Assembly (NCBI GenBank): GCA_947629865.1
Contig: CANRFJ010000004.1
Location: 62,001-126,000, forward strand
Length of the DNA: 64,000 nt
Origin: an uncultured Lachnospiraceae bacterium
GTDB lineage: Bacteria; Bacillota; Clostridia; Lachnospirales; Lachnospiraceae
Direction: 5' to 3'
The first letter of the stretch is position 1; the number at the start of each line of letters is the position of its first letter. A model generated the notes under the pieces. It did not search any database. It was not told where the DNA came from and saw only the letters and a list, made by a program, of their open reading frames with translations. A program made the translations under genes and the position numbers. Positions 53,637 through 62,505 of this stretch are shown piece by piece.

Positions 53637-55226
53637 CTACTTCTCTCCCAACTTCTCAATTCCCCTGAACTTTGCTATCACGTCGTCCACAGAGCGTTTA
53701 TCCACCAGGAAATAATCCATGCCGTCTTTGTCCACCCGATAGAAATTCGTGCCGTCATAGGGGAGATATTTCACTGTCACATCGCGCTTTTCCTCATGGT
53801 AAACAATCGTCAGCACCGGCTTTTTGTCCGCCGGCCTCACAGACGATTTCGCCTTGGAGGTAAATTCCAGAAGATAGGCCGAGGAGTAGGGAGTCAGAAA
53901 ATCCTGCTCGTCTTCTGCAGATATCTGCTTCCCGTTCAGCTTCCAGATATTCTGCTCCTTATTCTTCATAGTGGTGTCCGTTCCGGAATCATTTTGTTCC
54001 GTATCCTCCACCGGAGTTCTTGTCACCTTCAGTTTGGTTTTGCCGCATCTCACCTCATACCCTTTGATGTCTGTGGCCAGCGTGGCATAGACGCTGTGAT
54101 CCATCGCGGTGTAGGCGTCCAGTTTTGTCATGTTCTCCACCACCGCCTGGCTCATTGTGTAGACATTCCGCGAGCCCTTCAGGCACACATAATATTCCTC
54201 GCCCTTTTTATTTCCCACCAGCAGATGAACCGTCTTATACTGCCGGTACTGTTCCGGAATTTCCGGTGCGCTGTCTGAGGAGGCGCTGTCCTCTGAGTTC
54301 TCCGTACCGGCGTCCTTTTCGCCGGAAGCGTCGTCCTGTGCGTCCCCCTGCGAGTCCTCCTCTGGCTTGTAGCCGTCTTTTGCGCTGTAATAGCGGACGG
54401 TGATTGCGGAGGCCGGTTTATCCAGACCGTATTTCGCCGGATTTTTTGATCCATATTCCACCAGTTCATCGAAAGTGAGGGCGCTGAAATATCCCAGCGT
54501 CGTCTTCCAGTCCTTTATACTGGTGCCAAGCGGCTTTTCATAGGGCTTCGTGATGTTCCAGCTGGAGTAGGAGGCCACCTGCTCCTTTTCGCTGACAGTC
54601 TTTGCCTCGAAGTCCTCTCCCTTCTGATTGTCCACATGCAGATAGGTCATGTAATCCTCCTCGATCTCCGGAAGATCATCTTTCTTTATCAGGGACTTGT
54701 AATTGATGTCCATTTTATCGTACAGGGACTGCTCCAGAAAGTAAATCTTGTCGGGTTTTGAGGCGAGCCCGTAATAGCCGCCCTTGACCGGCACGCCGGC
54801 CCCAAGGCTGTAGGCGTATTCCCTGCCATCCGACGTCTCCACCGTGATGGACATGGACGGTTTATCCAGACCGTACTCGGACAGCCTATCCGGATCGTAG
54901 GAAAGGCTTCCCGTCGCCTTTACCGTCTCAAAGGCCGACAGCAGACCGCTCACCGCCTCCTCGTCCAGCGGAATGTCCCCGCGGTCGCCAAATCTCCATT
55001 CCTTTCCCTTCTTCTCGAGCGCCAGCTCCTTATCCCCGTTTTTTACCCGCAGACGGACGATACTGCCTGTGTCGATGGTATCAACGGTGATCGTCTCTCC
55101 GGCGTCGGAGTCCTCCTCCGTCCCGCTGTTTCCGCCTCTCGGCACAAAAAAGTACAGAGCCAGTACCACGGCCAGCAGGGCGAACAGGATAAGCAGGGTA
55201 AGCAGGTTCTTTTTTTGCTTTGACAT
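53637..55226 (-). CDS. DUF4340-domain membrane-anchored protein
   Basis: A 529-residue protein with one N-terminal membrane helix (about 8-27, LLTLLILFALLAVVLALYFFV) and a large outer part. DUF4340 repeats are visible in ALEKKGKEWRFGDRGDIPLDEEAVSGLLSAFETVKAT and LSEYGLDKPSMSITVET (about 66-125) and again in PAKYGLDKPASAITV (about 270-284). An acidic low-complexity insert (about 295-330, rich in Asp, Ser and Glu) sits in between. The function is unknown; such proteins follow GldG-like proteins in ABC operons. The ATG at 55226 overlaps the stop of the gene before it (TGATG). Confidence 0.85.
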   Translation of the reverse strand: MSKQKKNLLTLLILFALLAVVLALYFFVPRGGNSGTEEDSDAGETITVDTIDTGSIVRLRVKNGDKELALEKKGKEWRFGDRGDIPLDEEAVSGLLSAFETVKATGSLSYDPDRLSEYGLDKPSMSITVETSDGREYAYSLGAGVPVKGGYYGLASKPDKIYFLEQSLYDKMDINYKSLIKKDDLPEIEEDYMTYLHVDNQKGEDFEAKTVSEKEQVASYSSWNITKPYEKPLGTSIKDWKTTLGYFSALTFDELVEYGSKNPAKYGLDKPASAITVRYYSAKDGYKPEEDSQGDAQDDASGEKDAGTENSEDSASSDSAPEIPEQYRQYKTVHLLVGNKKGEEYYVCLKGSRNVYTMSQAVVENMTKLDAYTAMDHSVYATLATDIKGYEVRCGKTKLKVTRTPVEDTEQNDSGTDTTMKNKEQNIWKLNGKQISAEDEQDFLTPYSSAYLLEFTSKAKSSVRPADKKPVLTIVYHEEKRDVTVKYLPYDGTNFYRVDKDGMDYFLVDKRSVDDVIAKFRGIEKLGEK

Positions 55227-56707
55227 CAGTTCTTCCTCCTTCGGTACCAGATCACAAAACCGACGATGAGCAGAATCAGCGGAATAATGACTACCAGCGC
55301 CACGGTCCAGAATACTATATCCCCGTCCTTTATGATAACGCTCTGCTCCTGCATATTCCTGGCCGGAATAGCCAGTGTGGACACCTTCTCGCCGCCGGTG
55401 AGCCATGTGATTCCGTTCAGCAGCATGGTACGGTTGCCAAACTGGTTGCTCTTAATCAGGGAATCCAGCGTGAAATTCGGGGAGCCAAACACCAGAAGCC
55501 GGGTGGCATGGCCCTCTCCCTGTGTCTTCTCCGCATAGTCGTCGCTCACGGCCACGGCCACGTTGAACGGGCCGCTTATATCGCTGTCATTTTTCTTGCT
55601 GTAGTCGCCGTCCTTTGTGTCTGTCCGGCTGAAAGCAGACTCCGAAGTGGTGAGCAGCGGCTCAATCTTCAGAGTGCTCCGCACATCCTTCTGGCTCGTC
55701 ATGCCGGTCACTGTATCAATATACACCGGAAGTTTTTCCGTCCCTCCGGTCACATCATGGCTTTCAATCGTCGGCTTGAGTACAATCGGCAGATCCGCGC
55801 TCATGCACTGCTCCGTGTCAATGACAACGCCATCTGCCACATTCACCCCGTAATCGCCGAGCAGTCTGTAATACTGTTTCATATTTTTCAGGCCGGCAGT
55901 AAGATTATTGAAAAACATGGCCTTGCCGCCGTTTGCCAGATAACTGCTTATTATTTTATATTCCTTTTCCGAAAAATCATACTGCGGGCCGTTCACTAAC
56001 AGGATATCACAGTCGTCGGGAATCTTCTTCGCCGACAGTGTCTCCAACGTCTCTGTGTCAATGTTGCTCTTGTCAAACACGTCGGAGAAGGAGTTGGACA
56101 GCTCCTGCTCTCCGTGGCCGGACGTGATGTAGACCTTTCGGGAATTTTCCGATGTCACCTGCTGAATGGCCGAGGTGATTTTTCCCTCCAGATCGATCTC
56201 GGTCGGCACCTCCTGATAGGTCGTATAATCCATCTCGGTGTTGATCATATCCGAAAAGGCCACATGGACACTCTTATTCGACTTACTGTTGACCACTAGC
56301 ACGTCGTTGTTGGAGATCTCATCCTCCGTATAATCCTTGGCAAAATTCGGATACAGCACCGGATCCTTTTTCTCCACGGTGATGTGCGGCAGTTCCTCAT
56401 ACTGACGGACGATATTCTCCATATTGATCGTCTTATAACCCGCGCCCGCCGATATGCTCTCGCCGCCGTCCTGACAGAGATAATAGAGCACAACGTCTTC
56501 CTTCAGGGAATCGGCCACCTTTTTCGAGTCGTCGGACAGTGAATACATTCCGTTCCGGCTCAGATCCACCGTTATATCCATTTTTTTCACAACCAGATTC
56601 AGGACAATCACCACGGCGATGACAATTACCATCACCAACGTCTGGAAACCGCCCATCTTGAACTTCCGGCTGGAGAAAGATTTCTTTAATCCTTTTCCTT
56701 TTTTCAT
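55226..56707 (-). CDS. GldG-like ABC transporter auxiliary protein
   Basis: A 493-residue protein with an N-terminal membrane helix (about 21-41), a large extracytoplasmic domain and a C-terminal helix (about 466-487) followed by RRRKN. The outer part shows KVYITSGHGEQELSNSF (about 189-205) and DDCDILLVNGPQYDFSEKEYKIISSYLANGGKAMFF (about 230-265), the marks of the GldG / ABC-type auxiliary family. In Bacteroidetes GldG is needed for gliding with GldA and GldF; in Firmicutes the role is not established. It starts 15 bp after the permease and is coupled to the DUF4340 gene. Confidence 0.87.
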   Translation of the reverse strand: MKKGKGLKKSFSSRKFKMGGFQTLVMVIVIAVVIVLNLVVKKMDITVDLSRNGMYSLSDDSKKVADSLKEDVVLYYLCQDGGESISAGAGYKTINMENIVRQYEELPHITVEKKDPVLYPNFAKDYTEDEISNNDVLVVNSKSNKSVHVAFSDMINTEMDYTTYQEVPTEIDLEGKITSAIQQVTSENSRKVYITSGHGEQELSNSFSDVFDKSNIDTETLETLSAKKIPDDCDILLVNGPQYDFSEKEYKIISSYLANGGKAMFFNNLTAGLKNMKQYYRLLGDYGVNVADGVVIDTEQCMSADLPIVLKPTIESHDVTGGTEKLPVYIDTVTGMTSQKDVRSTLKIEPLLTTSESAFSRTDTKDGDYSKKNDSDISGPFNVAVAVSDDYAEKTQGEGHATRLLVFGSPNFTLDSLIKSNQFGNRTMLLNGITWLTGGEKVSTLAIPARNMQEQSVIIKDGDIVFWTVALVVIIPLILLIVGFVIWYRRRKN

Positions 56708-56722
56708 TCTCGTCTCCTCCCT

Positions 56723-57613
56723 CTAGTTATATCTCTTTTTCTTGATCCGCTGAATCGTGATGAATACAAACAGGAAGCACACGCTGACATAGTATACCAG
56801 GGCGCTTATGTCAAATACGCCCAGCGTAAAGTTCGTATACCTGTCCGTGATGGATATGCTGCTGAGGAAATTGCCCAGCAGTCCGTCGAATTTGTCGGTA
56901 AAGAGAAGATACATCACAATCAGCGCTATCTCTGCCGCAATGCCGACGAGCGCCGATATCCATACATTGTGGATCCAGAAATTCAGCACAAAGCACACAA
57001 TGATGATAAGCGCGGCCAGGAACCAGAAAATGAAAACATGGTCGGACGGCAGTATCTCTGCCAGGCTCGACATGAGATAGGTAAATATCATAATGACGCC
57101 CGACGCCACCGCCGCAATAACCTGGCTCTCCGTCAGAGACGAGATAAACAGGCCGATGGCGATATAGGCCGCCCCCAGCAGCAAAAATCCAAAGGTAGCT
57201 CCGTATGCTACGGCAAAGTCCACCGACTCCCCTCCGGTCGCCACACCGCTTACCAGTCCGCTCAGGATGAGCGGGTAGGTGCTGACAATCAGGACGGCAA
57301 TGGCAAACAGCGTCAAAAGCGCCAGGTATTTTCCCACGATAATTCGTGAAACGGATACCGGAGCCGTGTACAAAAGCTGGTCTGTCTTCTGTCGGTTCTC
57401 CTCCGCCACAATCCGCATGGTGAGCACAGGCACCAGCAAAAGCACAAAAAACATCTGGACGCCCTGGTATACATAGGAAAAATCCGTCATTCCATTCAAC
57501 AGATTATATATCATAAAGTACAGTCCCGCCAGCACAAGGAAAAAGGCGATAAACACCCACCCAATGACTGTGGTAAAATAGGAACGGAGTTCCTTTTTAT
57601 AAACTGCCAGCAT
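56723..57613 (-). CDS. ABC-2 type permease (GldF-like)
   Basis: A 296-residue membrane protein with six predicted helices (about 14-37, 48-72, 97-122, 138-160, 165-190 and 257-283), beginning MLAVYKKELRSYFTTVIGW as ABC-2 permeases do. VAEENRQKTDQLLYTAPVSVSRIIVGKYLALL is the coupling region. It is translationally coupled to the ATPase (17-bp overlap) and followed by the GldG-like protein, the same order as gldA-gldF-gldG. Confidence 0.9.
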   Translation of the reverse strand: MLAVYKKELRSYFTTVIGWVFIAFFLVLAGLYFMIYNLLNGMTDFSYVYQGVQMFFVLLLVPVLTMRIVAEENRQKTDQLLYTAPVSVSRIIVGKYLALLTLFAIAVLIVSTYPLILSGLVSGVATGGESVDFAVAYGATFGFLLLGAAYIAIGLFISSLTESQVIAAVASGVIMIFTYLMSSLAEILPSDHVFIFWFLAALIIIVCFVLNFWIHNVWISALVGIAAEIALIVMYLLFTDKFDGLLGNFLSSISITDRYTNFTLGVFDISALVYYVSVCFLFVFITIQRIKKKRYN

Positions 57614-58703
57614 TTTCTTTTTCCCCCTCTCCTGTCTCTGTGGTCTCCGCAGTTTCCATCGTCTCCGGGGCCTCTGCGTCTTCCTCAGTTTCCGTTATCT
57701 CAGACGGCTTCTTTTCCTCCGGTTTTCCCGCTCTGCCGGATTTTTTCTTTTTGCCGCCGAACTGTCGCGTCCCGTCTCCGGTGAGCTGGATAAAGGCTTC
57801 CTCCAGAGAGGCCTCTTTGCGGTTCATCTCAAGAATGGCACATTTTGCCTCCGCCAGTGAGTAAAAAATTTCTTCCCGAATATCATATTCCGCCGGAGTG
57901 GAGATCTCCACGCGCTGCTCCTCCTTCTCCTGTGTCCTCATCACCTTGAAGTTTTCCACATGCTCCAGTTTTTCGATGACGCTATGGATCAAATCCCTGT
58001 TTCCCTTCACTAACAGGCTCAGCTCGTGGGTGCGCTCCACATGGCCGGTAATATCCTCCGCCTTATCCGACACCACCAGACGCCCCTCGTTGATAATCAG
58101 TATCTCGCTGCACACGGCGCTGACCTCTTGCATAATGTGGGAGCTCATAAAAATGGTATGATGTTTGCTCAGCTCCCGAATCAGGTCGCGCATCTCCAGA
58201 ATCTGCTTCGGATCCAACCCCACTGTGGGCTCGTCGAGAATCAGTATCTCCGGATCGCCGATCATGGCGCCCGCCATTCCCACACGCTGTTTATACCCCT
58301 TGGAGAGGTTTTTAATCAGCCGCTCGGACACGTCTGTGATCTTCGTGAGCCGCATGACCTTTGACATCGTCTTTTCTCTCTCCGTCCTTTTCACCTTCTT
58401 TAAGTCGCAGACAAAACTAAGATACTCCCTCACAAGCATATCCGGATACAGCGGCGGCTGCTCCGGCAGATACCCGATACACGCCTTTGCCTGCTCCGGC
58501 TCATCGTATATGTCATGCCCGTTGACCGTCACCGTGCCCTCCGTGGCTGAGATGTAGCCCGTTATTATATTCATGGTGGTAGATTTCCCCGCTCCGTTCG
58601 GACCTAGGAAACCGACAATCTGTCCCTTCCCCACCGTAAAACTCAGATCGTCCACGACGTTGCGGTTTCCGTAACGCTTTACCAGATTTTTTACCTCTAT
58701 CAA
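57597..58703 (-). CDS. ABC transporter ATP-binding protein (GldA-like)
   Basis: A 368-residue ATPase. It shows Walker A GPNGAGKSTTMN (about 34-45), Q-loop YLPEQPPLYPDM, signature LSKGYKQRVGMAGAMIG (about 133-149), Walker B ILILDEPTVGLDP (about 153-165) and the H-loop SSHIM. A C-terminal domain (about 220-305) precedes a long acidic Glu/Thr-rich tail (about 335-368) that is unusual for the family. It leads the four-gene operon ATPase-permease-GldG-DUF4340. Confidence 0.92.
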   Translation of the reverse strand: MIEVKNLVKRYGNRNVVDDLSFTVGKGQIVGFLGPNGAGKSTTMNIITGYISATEGTVTVNGHDIYDEPEQAKACIGYLPEQPPLYPDMLVREYLSFVCDLKKVKRTEREKTMSKVMRLTKITDVSERLIKNLSKGYKQRVGMAGAMIGDPEILILDEPTVGLDPKQILEMRDLIRELSKHHTIFMSSHIMQEVSAVCSEILIINEGRLVVSDKAEDITGHVERTHELSLLVKGNRDLIHSVIEKLEHVENFKVMRTQEKEEQRVEISTPAEYDIREEIFYSLAEAKCAILEMNRKEASLEEAFIQLTGDGTRQFGGKKKKSGRAGKPEEKKPSEITETEEDAEAPETMETAETTETGEGEKENAGSL

Positions 58704-58783
58704 AACTGAAACCTCCTTTTATGTATATGGAACACGTCTACTATACACGTTAAATGTTACGAAAGTATGAACACCCGCCGGCA

Positions 58784-58811
58784 TTGACATTTTTTTAAAA
58801 AGGAGTAAAAT
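58784..58811 (+). promoter_or_regulatory. Promoter of the DAHP synthase gene
   Basis: -35 TTGACA (58784-58789), 16-bp spacer, -10 TAAAAT (58806-58811). The leader is about 45 nt; there is no Trp/Tyr leader peptide or T-box. Confidence 0.7.
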
Positions 58812-58865
58812 GGACGGGTAAGGAGCACAGGCTGTCAGCCGTGCAAAAGAAGGAGACAAAATACC

Positions 58866-59894
58866 ATGAGCATCCATTACAAAAAAGAGATTATTTCCCC
58901 GGAGGTATTGCAGGAGCTGTATCCGCTGACTCCGGAGCAGAAGAAATTGAAGAAAAAACGGGACGACGAGATCCGCTCGGTCATCACCGGAAAATCCGAT
59001 AAATTTCTGGTAATCATCGGCCCTTGTTCCGCCGACAATGAAGACTCCGTGTGCGAGTACATCACCCGTCTGGCGGGAATGCAGGATCGTGTAAAGGATA
59101 AGATTCTTCTCATACCGCGAATCTACACCAACAAGCCGCGGACGACCGGCGAGGGATATATGGGAATCGTACATCAGCCCGATCCGGAGAAGGCGCCGGA
59201 TTTTATGGAGGGGCTCATCGCCATGCGAAAGATGCACCTGCGCGCCATTTCCGAGACAGGCCTCTTTGCCGCTGATGAGATGCTTTACCCGGAAAACTGG
59301 CCTTATATCAGCGATATTCTGTCCTATGTGGCAGTGGGAGCCCGCTCGGTGGAAGACCAGCAGCATCGGCTGACCGTCAGCGGAATGGATATACCGGCCG
59401 GCATGAAAAACCCCACCAGCGGTGATTTTTCGGTTATGCTTAACTCCTGTATCGCCGCCCAGGGGCCTCACACCTTTTTGTATCGGGGTTACGAAGTAGT
59501 CACCGATGGAAATCCCCTCACGCACACCATTCTGAGGGGAGCCGTGAACAAGCACGGGCAGGCTATCCCCAACTACCACTATGAGGATCTCGTGCGGCTC
59601 CACGAAAAATATTCTCTCCTGGATCTCAAAAATCCGGCCTGTATCGTAGACGCCAACCACTCCAATTCGGGCAAAAAATTCTACGAACAGCCCCGTATTG
59701 TGGACGAGGTACTCCACAGCCGCATGGTATCTCCGGCCATTGCCGAACTGGTAAAGGGAGTTATGGTGGAGAGTTACCTCCTCCCCGGAAGCCAGAAAGT
59801 CAACGAGCATGAGTTTGGCAAATCCATCACCGATCCGTGCCTCGGCTGGGAGGAGACAGAGCGGCTTATTGATAAAATTGCGAGTCATTTATAA
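58866..59894 (+). CDS. aroF: 3-Deoxy-7-phosphoheptulonate synthase, class I
   Basis: A 342-residue AroF/AroG-type DAHP synthase that joins PEP and erythrose-4-phosphate, the entry to aromatic synthesis. The N-terminal ISPEVLQELYPLTPEQ extension is of the type that carries feedback regulation. IIGPCSADNEDSV (about 56-68), RIYTNKPRTTGEGYMG (about 91-106) and the metal/PEP residues in VDANHSNSGKK (about 262-272) follow. Which amino acid inhibits it cannot be read, so the symbol is provisional. AAGGAGACAAAATACC precedes the ATG. The last six bases overlap the convergent SpoIIM-like gene. Confidence 0.92.
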   Translation: MSIHYKKEIISPEVLQELYPLTPEQKKLKKKRDDEIRSVITGKSDKFLVIIGPCSADNEDSVCEYITRLAGMQDRVKDKILLIPRIYTNKPRTTGEGYMGIVHQPDPEKAPDFMEGLIAMRKMHLRAISETGLFAADEMLYPENWPYISDILSYVAVGARSVEDQQHRLTVSGMDIPAGMKNPTSGDFSVMLNSCIAAQGPHTFLYRGYEVVTDGNPLTHTILRGAVNKHGQAIPNYHYEDLVRLHEKYSLLDLKNPACIVDANHSNSGKKFYEQPRIVDEVLHSRMVSPAIAELVKGVMVESYLLPGSQKVNEHEFGKSITDPCLGWEETERLIDKIASHL

Positions 59895-60446
59895 TACCGC
59901 TTCCATAATGGGAAGATGGAAACGGGCCTCTGACAGGCAGGCGGCGAGAAATACCACGGTCACAAGGACATATACCGCAACCGGGTGTCTCCGCTGCCTG
60001 TCCTGCGTTATCCTGTAAAAACAGAACAGATACAGCGGCAGCAGAATCAGGTTCTGGGGAAACAGTCCCGCTAGGTAGACAAGGATTCCCGCCGCACCCC
60101 GCCCAAAAATGAAAAAGAGGGCCAGAAATCCTTGCCGCAGCCCCGTATACAGAGTAAATACCTGGGGATACCACTGTGCGGCCCGGCTCACAGACAGCAG
60201 CCAGAGCAGGAGGAAATATTTTCCGTGAATCCACAGGCTCCGAAGAAATTCATAGCCTGGCTGGCGCTCCCCGCTCCCCCACTCCTGCACGTTTTTTTCC
60301 ATCTGCGCGATCAGTTCCCCGAAGGAATTCTGAAAAATATAATAGAGCAGCGCACCGCAAAAAAAGCCGATCAGGAAGAACAGGGCAAATTTCTGCAAAA
60401 ACCCCGTCATACCTGTCCGGCTCTTTATACTCTCTCTGTTCTGCAT
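59889..60446 (-). CDS. spoIIM: SpoIIM-like membrane protein
   Basis: A 185-residue protein with four to five hydrophobic segments (about 20-40, 71-88, 93-125, 127-150 and 160-178). The pattern LQKFALFFLIGFFCGALLYYIFQNSF and the later GLRQGFLALFFIFGRGAAGILVYLAGLFPQNLILLPLYL fit stage II sporulation protein M, part of the DMP engulfment machinery in spore formers. Distant SpoIIM-like proteins occur in non-sporulating bacteria, so the role in sporulation is likely but not certain. The ATG at 60446 is preferred because AGAGGAGGCGTCGGT precedes it. Confidence 0.8.
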   Translation of the reverse strand: MQNRESIKSRTGMTGFLQKFALFFLIGFFCGALLYYIFQNSFGELIAQMEKNVQEWGSGERQPGYEFLRSLWIHGKYFLLLWLLSVSRAAQWYPQVFTLYTGLRQGFLALFFIFGRGAAGILVYLAGLFPQNLILLPLYLFCFYRITQDRQRRHPVAVYVLVTVVFLAACLSEARFHLPIMEAVL

Positions 60447-60527
60447 ACCGACGCCTCCTCTCACGATGCCTGCCGTTTGTGTTCCGACATTCTATACATA
60501 CTATGAGAAAGAGGAATAAAACATGCC

Positions 60528-61085
60528 TTACTTTATCCTGTCCCGCAGCACCTTGTAGGACATGATCCCCGCAATGGTCTTGCCGTCGGTGATCTCGCCT
60601 CCAGCGATCATATCCACCAGCTCCGGCAGCGTATAGCGCTCAATCTGGACAAATTCATTTTCGTCCAGATGCTGCCTGGACGGAATCAGATCCTCCGCAT
60701 AATAAATAGCAATCTTCTCGCTCGTATAGGCCGCCGCCGAGTGGTAATCGACAAGGTGGACAAGCTTGTCCGTGCGGTACCCGATCTCCTCCTCCAGTTC
60801 CCTGGCGGCGCAGAGGGCGAAATCCTCCTCCCAGCTGTTCCTGCCACCGGCGGGGATCTCCAACAGAAGATCGTCAATGGCTCCCCTGTACTGGCGCACG
60901 AGGATAATCCTTCCATCTTCGTCCACCGGTATCACAGCCGCCGCTCCCTTGTGCTCAAGCACGTCCCATCTGGTGCGGTTGCCATTTGGCACAAGCATAT
61001 CGTAAGTGTAGAAATCCAGTATTCTCCCCCGATGCTCCAGTTTCCTGCCGAGGATTTGGAATTTCTCCAGTTTTTTTTCACTCAT
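60528..61085 (-). CDS. NUDIX hydrolase, ADP-ribose pyrophosphatase-like
   Basis: A 185-residue Nudix enzyme. The complete Nudix box GX5EX7REUXEEXGU is seen in GGRNSWEEDFALCAARELEEEIGY (about 81-104). The preceding ILVRQYRGAIDDLLLEIPAG is typical of the ADP-ribose pyrophosphatase (NudF/YqkG) group. It would split ADP-ribose to AMP and ribose-5-phosphate. It stands between spoIIM and the aminotransferase, all on the minus strand, in a loose cluster. Confidence 0.9.
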   Translation of the reverse strand: MSEKKLEKFQILGRKLEHRGRILDFYTYDMLVPNGNRTRWDVLEHKGAAAVIPVDEDGRIILVRQYRGAIDDLLLEIPAGGRNSWEEDFALCAARELEEEIGYRTDKLVHLVDYHSAAAYTSEKIAIYYAEDLIPSRQHLDENEFVQIERYTLPELVDMIAGGEITDGKTIAGIMSYKVLRDRIK

Positions 61086-61139
61086 TCTGCACTACCCTTT
61101 CATGATATAAAATTTCCACCTTCAGTATCAGGGACGATG

Positions 61140-62339
61140 TCACGCCAACTCCCCCAGAAAGCTCTCAATCCTGTCCATTCCCTTGCCGATCTGCTCCTTG
61201 GAAATAGCATAGGAGAGACGAATGTGATTCGGAAATCCAAAATCGGCGCACGGCACCACGGCCACGCTGTAATCATCCAGCAGAATGTCCGCCAGATTGG
61301 AAGTATCTCCCACCGGTTTTCCCTTATAGGACATGCCCAGCACATCCTCTACGTCAACAAACAGGTAAAAGGCTCCCTGCGGTTTCAGCGCGCGGACATA
61401 CGGAAAGTTCTTAACCCGTGAATAAATGTAATCCCTGCGGGCGCCAAATTCCTCCACCATTTTTTTCATCGTATCCTGCGGCCCGGTCAGCGCCTCGACA
61501 GCCGCCTTCTGGGCAATCGAGTTGGGATTTGACGTCTGATGGCTCTGGACGCTGCTCATCAGTCCGGTAATCTCTCTGCTGGCTCCCGTATAGCCGATTC
61601 GCCAGCCCGTCATGGCATAACTCTTTGACAGACCGCTGCATGTAATGGTGCGCTCATAGATCTCTTTTCCCAGAGAGGCAATGCTTATATGCTCATCTTC
61701 TCCGTAAATCAGATATTCATACATCTCATCTGCCACCACATAAATATCCTTTTCCACGACGACCTGCGCAAGCGCTTCCAGTTCCTCTCTGGTATATACC
61801 ATACCGGTTGGATTGCTTGGGCTGTTCAGGATAAAGGCCTTGGTCTTCGCAGTGCACGCTGCCGCCAGCTTCTCCGGCGTGATCTTATAGCCCTCCTCCT
61901 CTGTGGCGGCGACAATCACCGGAACGCCTCCGGCCAGCCGCACAATCTCCGGATAACTCAACCAGAAAGGCGCCGGAATAATCACTTCGTCTCCCTCATT
62001 GATAAGAGCCGTAAAAATATTAGTCAGGGAGTGCTTCCCCCCGTTGCTGATCACAATCTGATCCGGCTCATAATCCAGATGGTTAAACCTTTTGAATTTA
62101 TCGCAGACGGCCTGCTTTAATTCCTGCGTCCCCGAAGCCGGAGTGTATTTGGTAAAGCCGCTCTGAATCGCATCAATGGCGCACTTCCCGATATTTTCCG
62201 GCGTGTCAAAATCCGGTTCCCCGGCTCCAAAACCCACCACATCGACTCCCTGCGCCTTCAGTTCCTTGGCCTTTGCTGTAATCGCCAGCGTGGACGAGGG
62301 CTTTACTCCCTGCGCTCTCTTTGATAATGTCAATGGCAT
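61140..62339 (-). CDS. Aspartate aminotransferase-like PLP enzyme (class I)
   Basis: A 399-residue class I aminotransferase. VVGFGAGEPDFDTPENI (about 35-51), SNPTGMVYTREEL (about 174-186) and the Schiff-base lysine in CSGLSKSYAMTGWRIGY (about 233-249) are clear, and the overall form is that of the Igamma aspartate aminotransferases of Firmicutes. Some members act on other amino acids or on prephenate. CAGGAGGATAGCAGT precedes the ATG. The ~70-nt leader contains a strong hairpin. Confidence 0.92.
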   Translation of the reverse strand: MPLTLSKRAQGVKPSSTLAITAKAKELKAQGVDVVGFGAGEPDFDTPENIGKCAIDAIQSGFTKYTPASGTQELKQAVCDKFKRFNHLDYEPDQIVISNGGKHSLTNIFTALINEGDEVIIPAPFWLSYPEIVRLAGGVPVIVAATEEEGYKITPEKLAAACTAKTKAFILNSPSNPTGMVYTREELEALAQVVVEKDIYVVADEMYEYLIYGEDEHISIASLGKEIYERTITCSGLSKSYAMTGWRIGYTGASREITGLMSSVQSHQTSNPNSIAQKAAVEALTGPQDTMKKMVEEFGARRDYIYSRVKNFPYVRALKPQGAFYLFVDVEDVLGMSYKGKPVGDTSNLADILLDDYSVAVVPCADFGFPNHIRLSYAISKEQIGKGMDRIESFLGELA

Positions 62340-62374
62340 ACTGCTATCCTCCTGTTTTACTCCTTAGTTATAAA

Positions 62375-62411
62375 GCGCCAATTCGGGCACAAAAATACCC
62401 AAACTGACGCC
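62375..62411 (-). promoter_or_regulatory. Hairpin in the aminotransferase leader
   Basis: Minus strand GGCGTCAGTTTGGG pairs with CCCGAATTGGCGC around a loop of about 10 nt (62375-62411). There is no T run. It could be a regulatory or stabilising 5' structure. Confidence 0.5.
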
Positions 62412-62423
62412 GTTGTCTTTCTT

Positions 62424-62452
62424 ATTGTATACTAAAATGCCTCATAATGCAA
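62424..62452 (-). promoter_or_regulatory. Promoter of the aminotransferase gene
   Basis: Minus strand -35 TTGCAT (62447-62452), 17-bp spacer, -10 TACAAT (62424-62429). Confidence 0.75.
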
Positions 62453-62467
62453 GTTTACATTTATTTT

Positions 62468-62505
62468 GTTCTTAAAACTGTTCTTAAAACCCTAGTTCTT
62501 AAAAC
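62468..62505. repeat. Three short direct repeats GTTCTTAAAAC
   Basis: The 11-mer occurs at 62468-62478, 62480-62490 and 62495-62505. The last copy encodes the C-terminal FKN of the UPF0210 protein. It looks like local duplication. Confidence 0.8.

Noticed and set aside
58719-59888. 389-codon frame on the minus strand opposite the DAHP synthase gene
   Set aside because: No ribosome binding site or recognisable protein features; DAHP synthase on the other strand is certain.
62468-62505. CRISPR-like array of GTTCTTAAAAC
   Set aside because: Three 11-bp units with 1-4 bp between them, one inside a coding end; no spacers, no cas genes.
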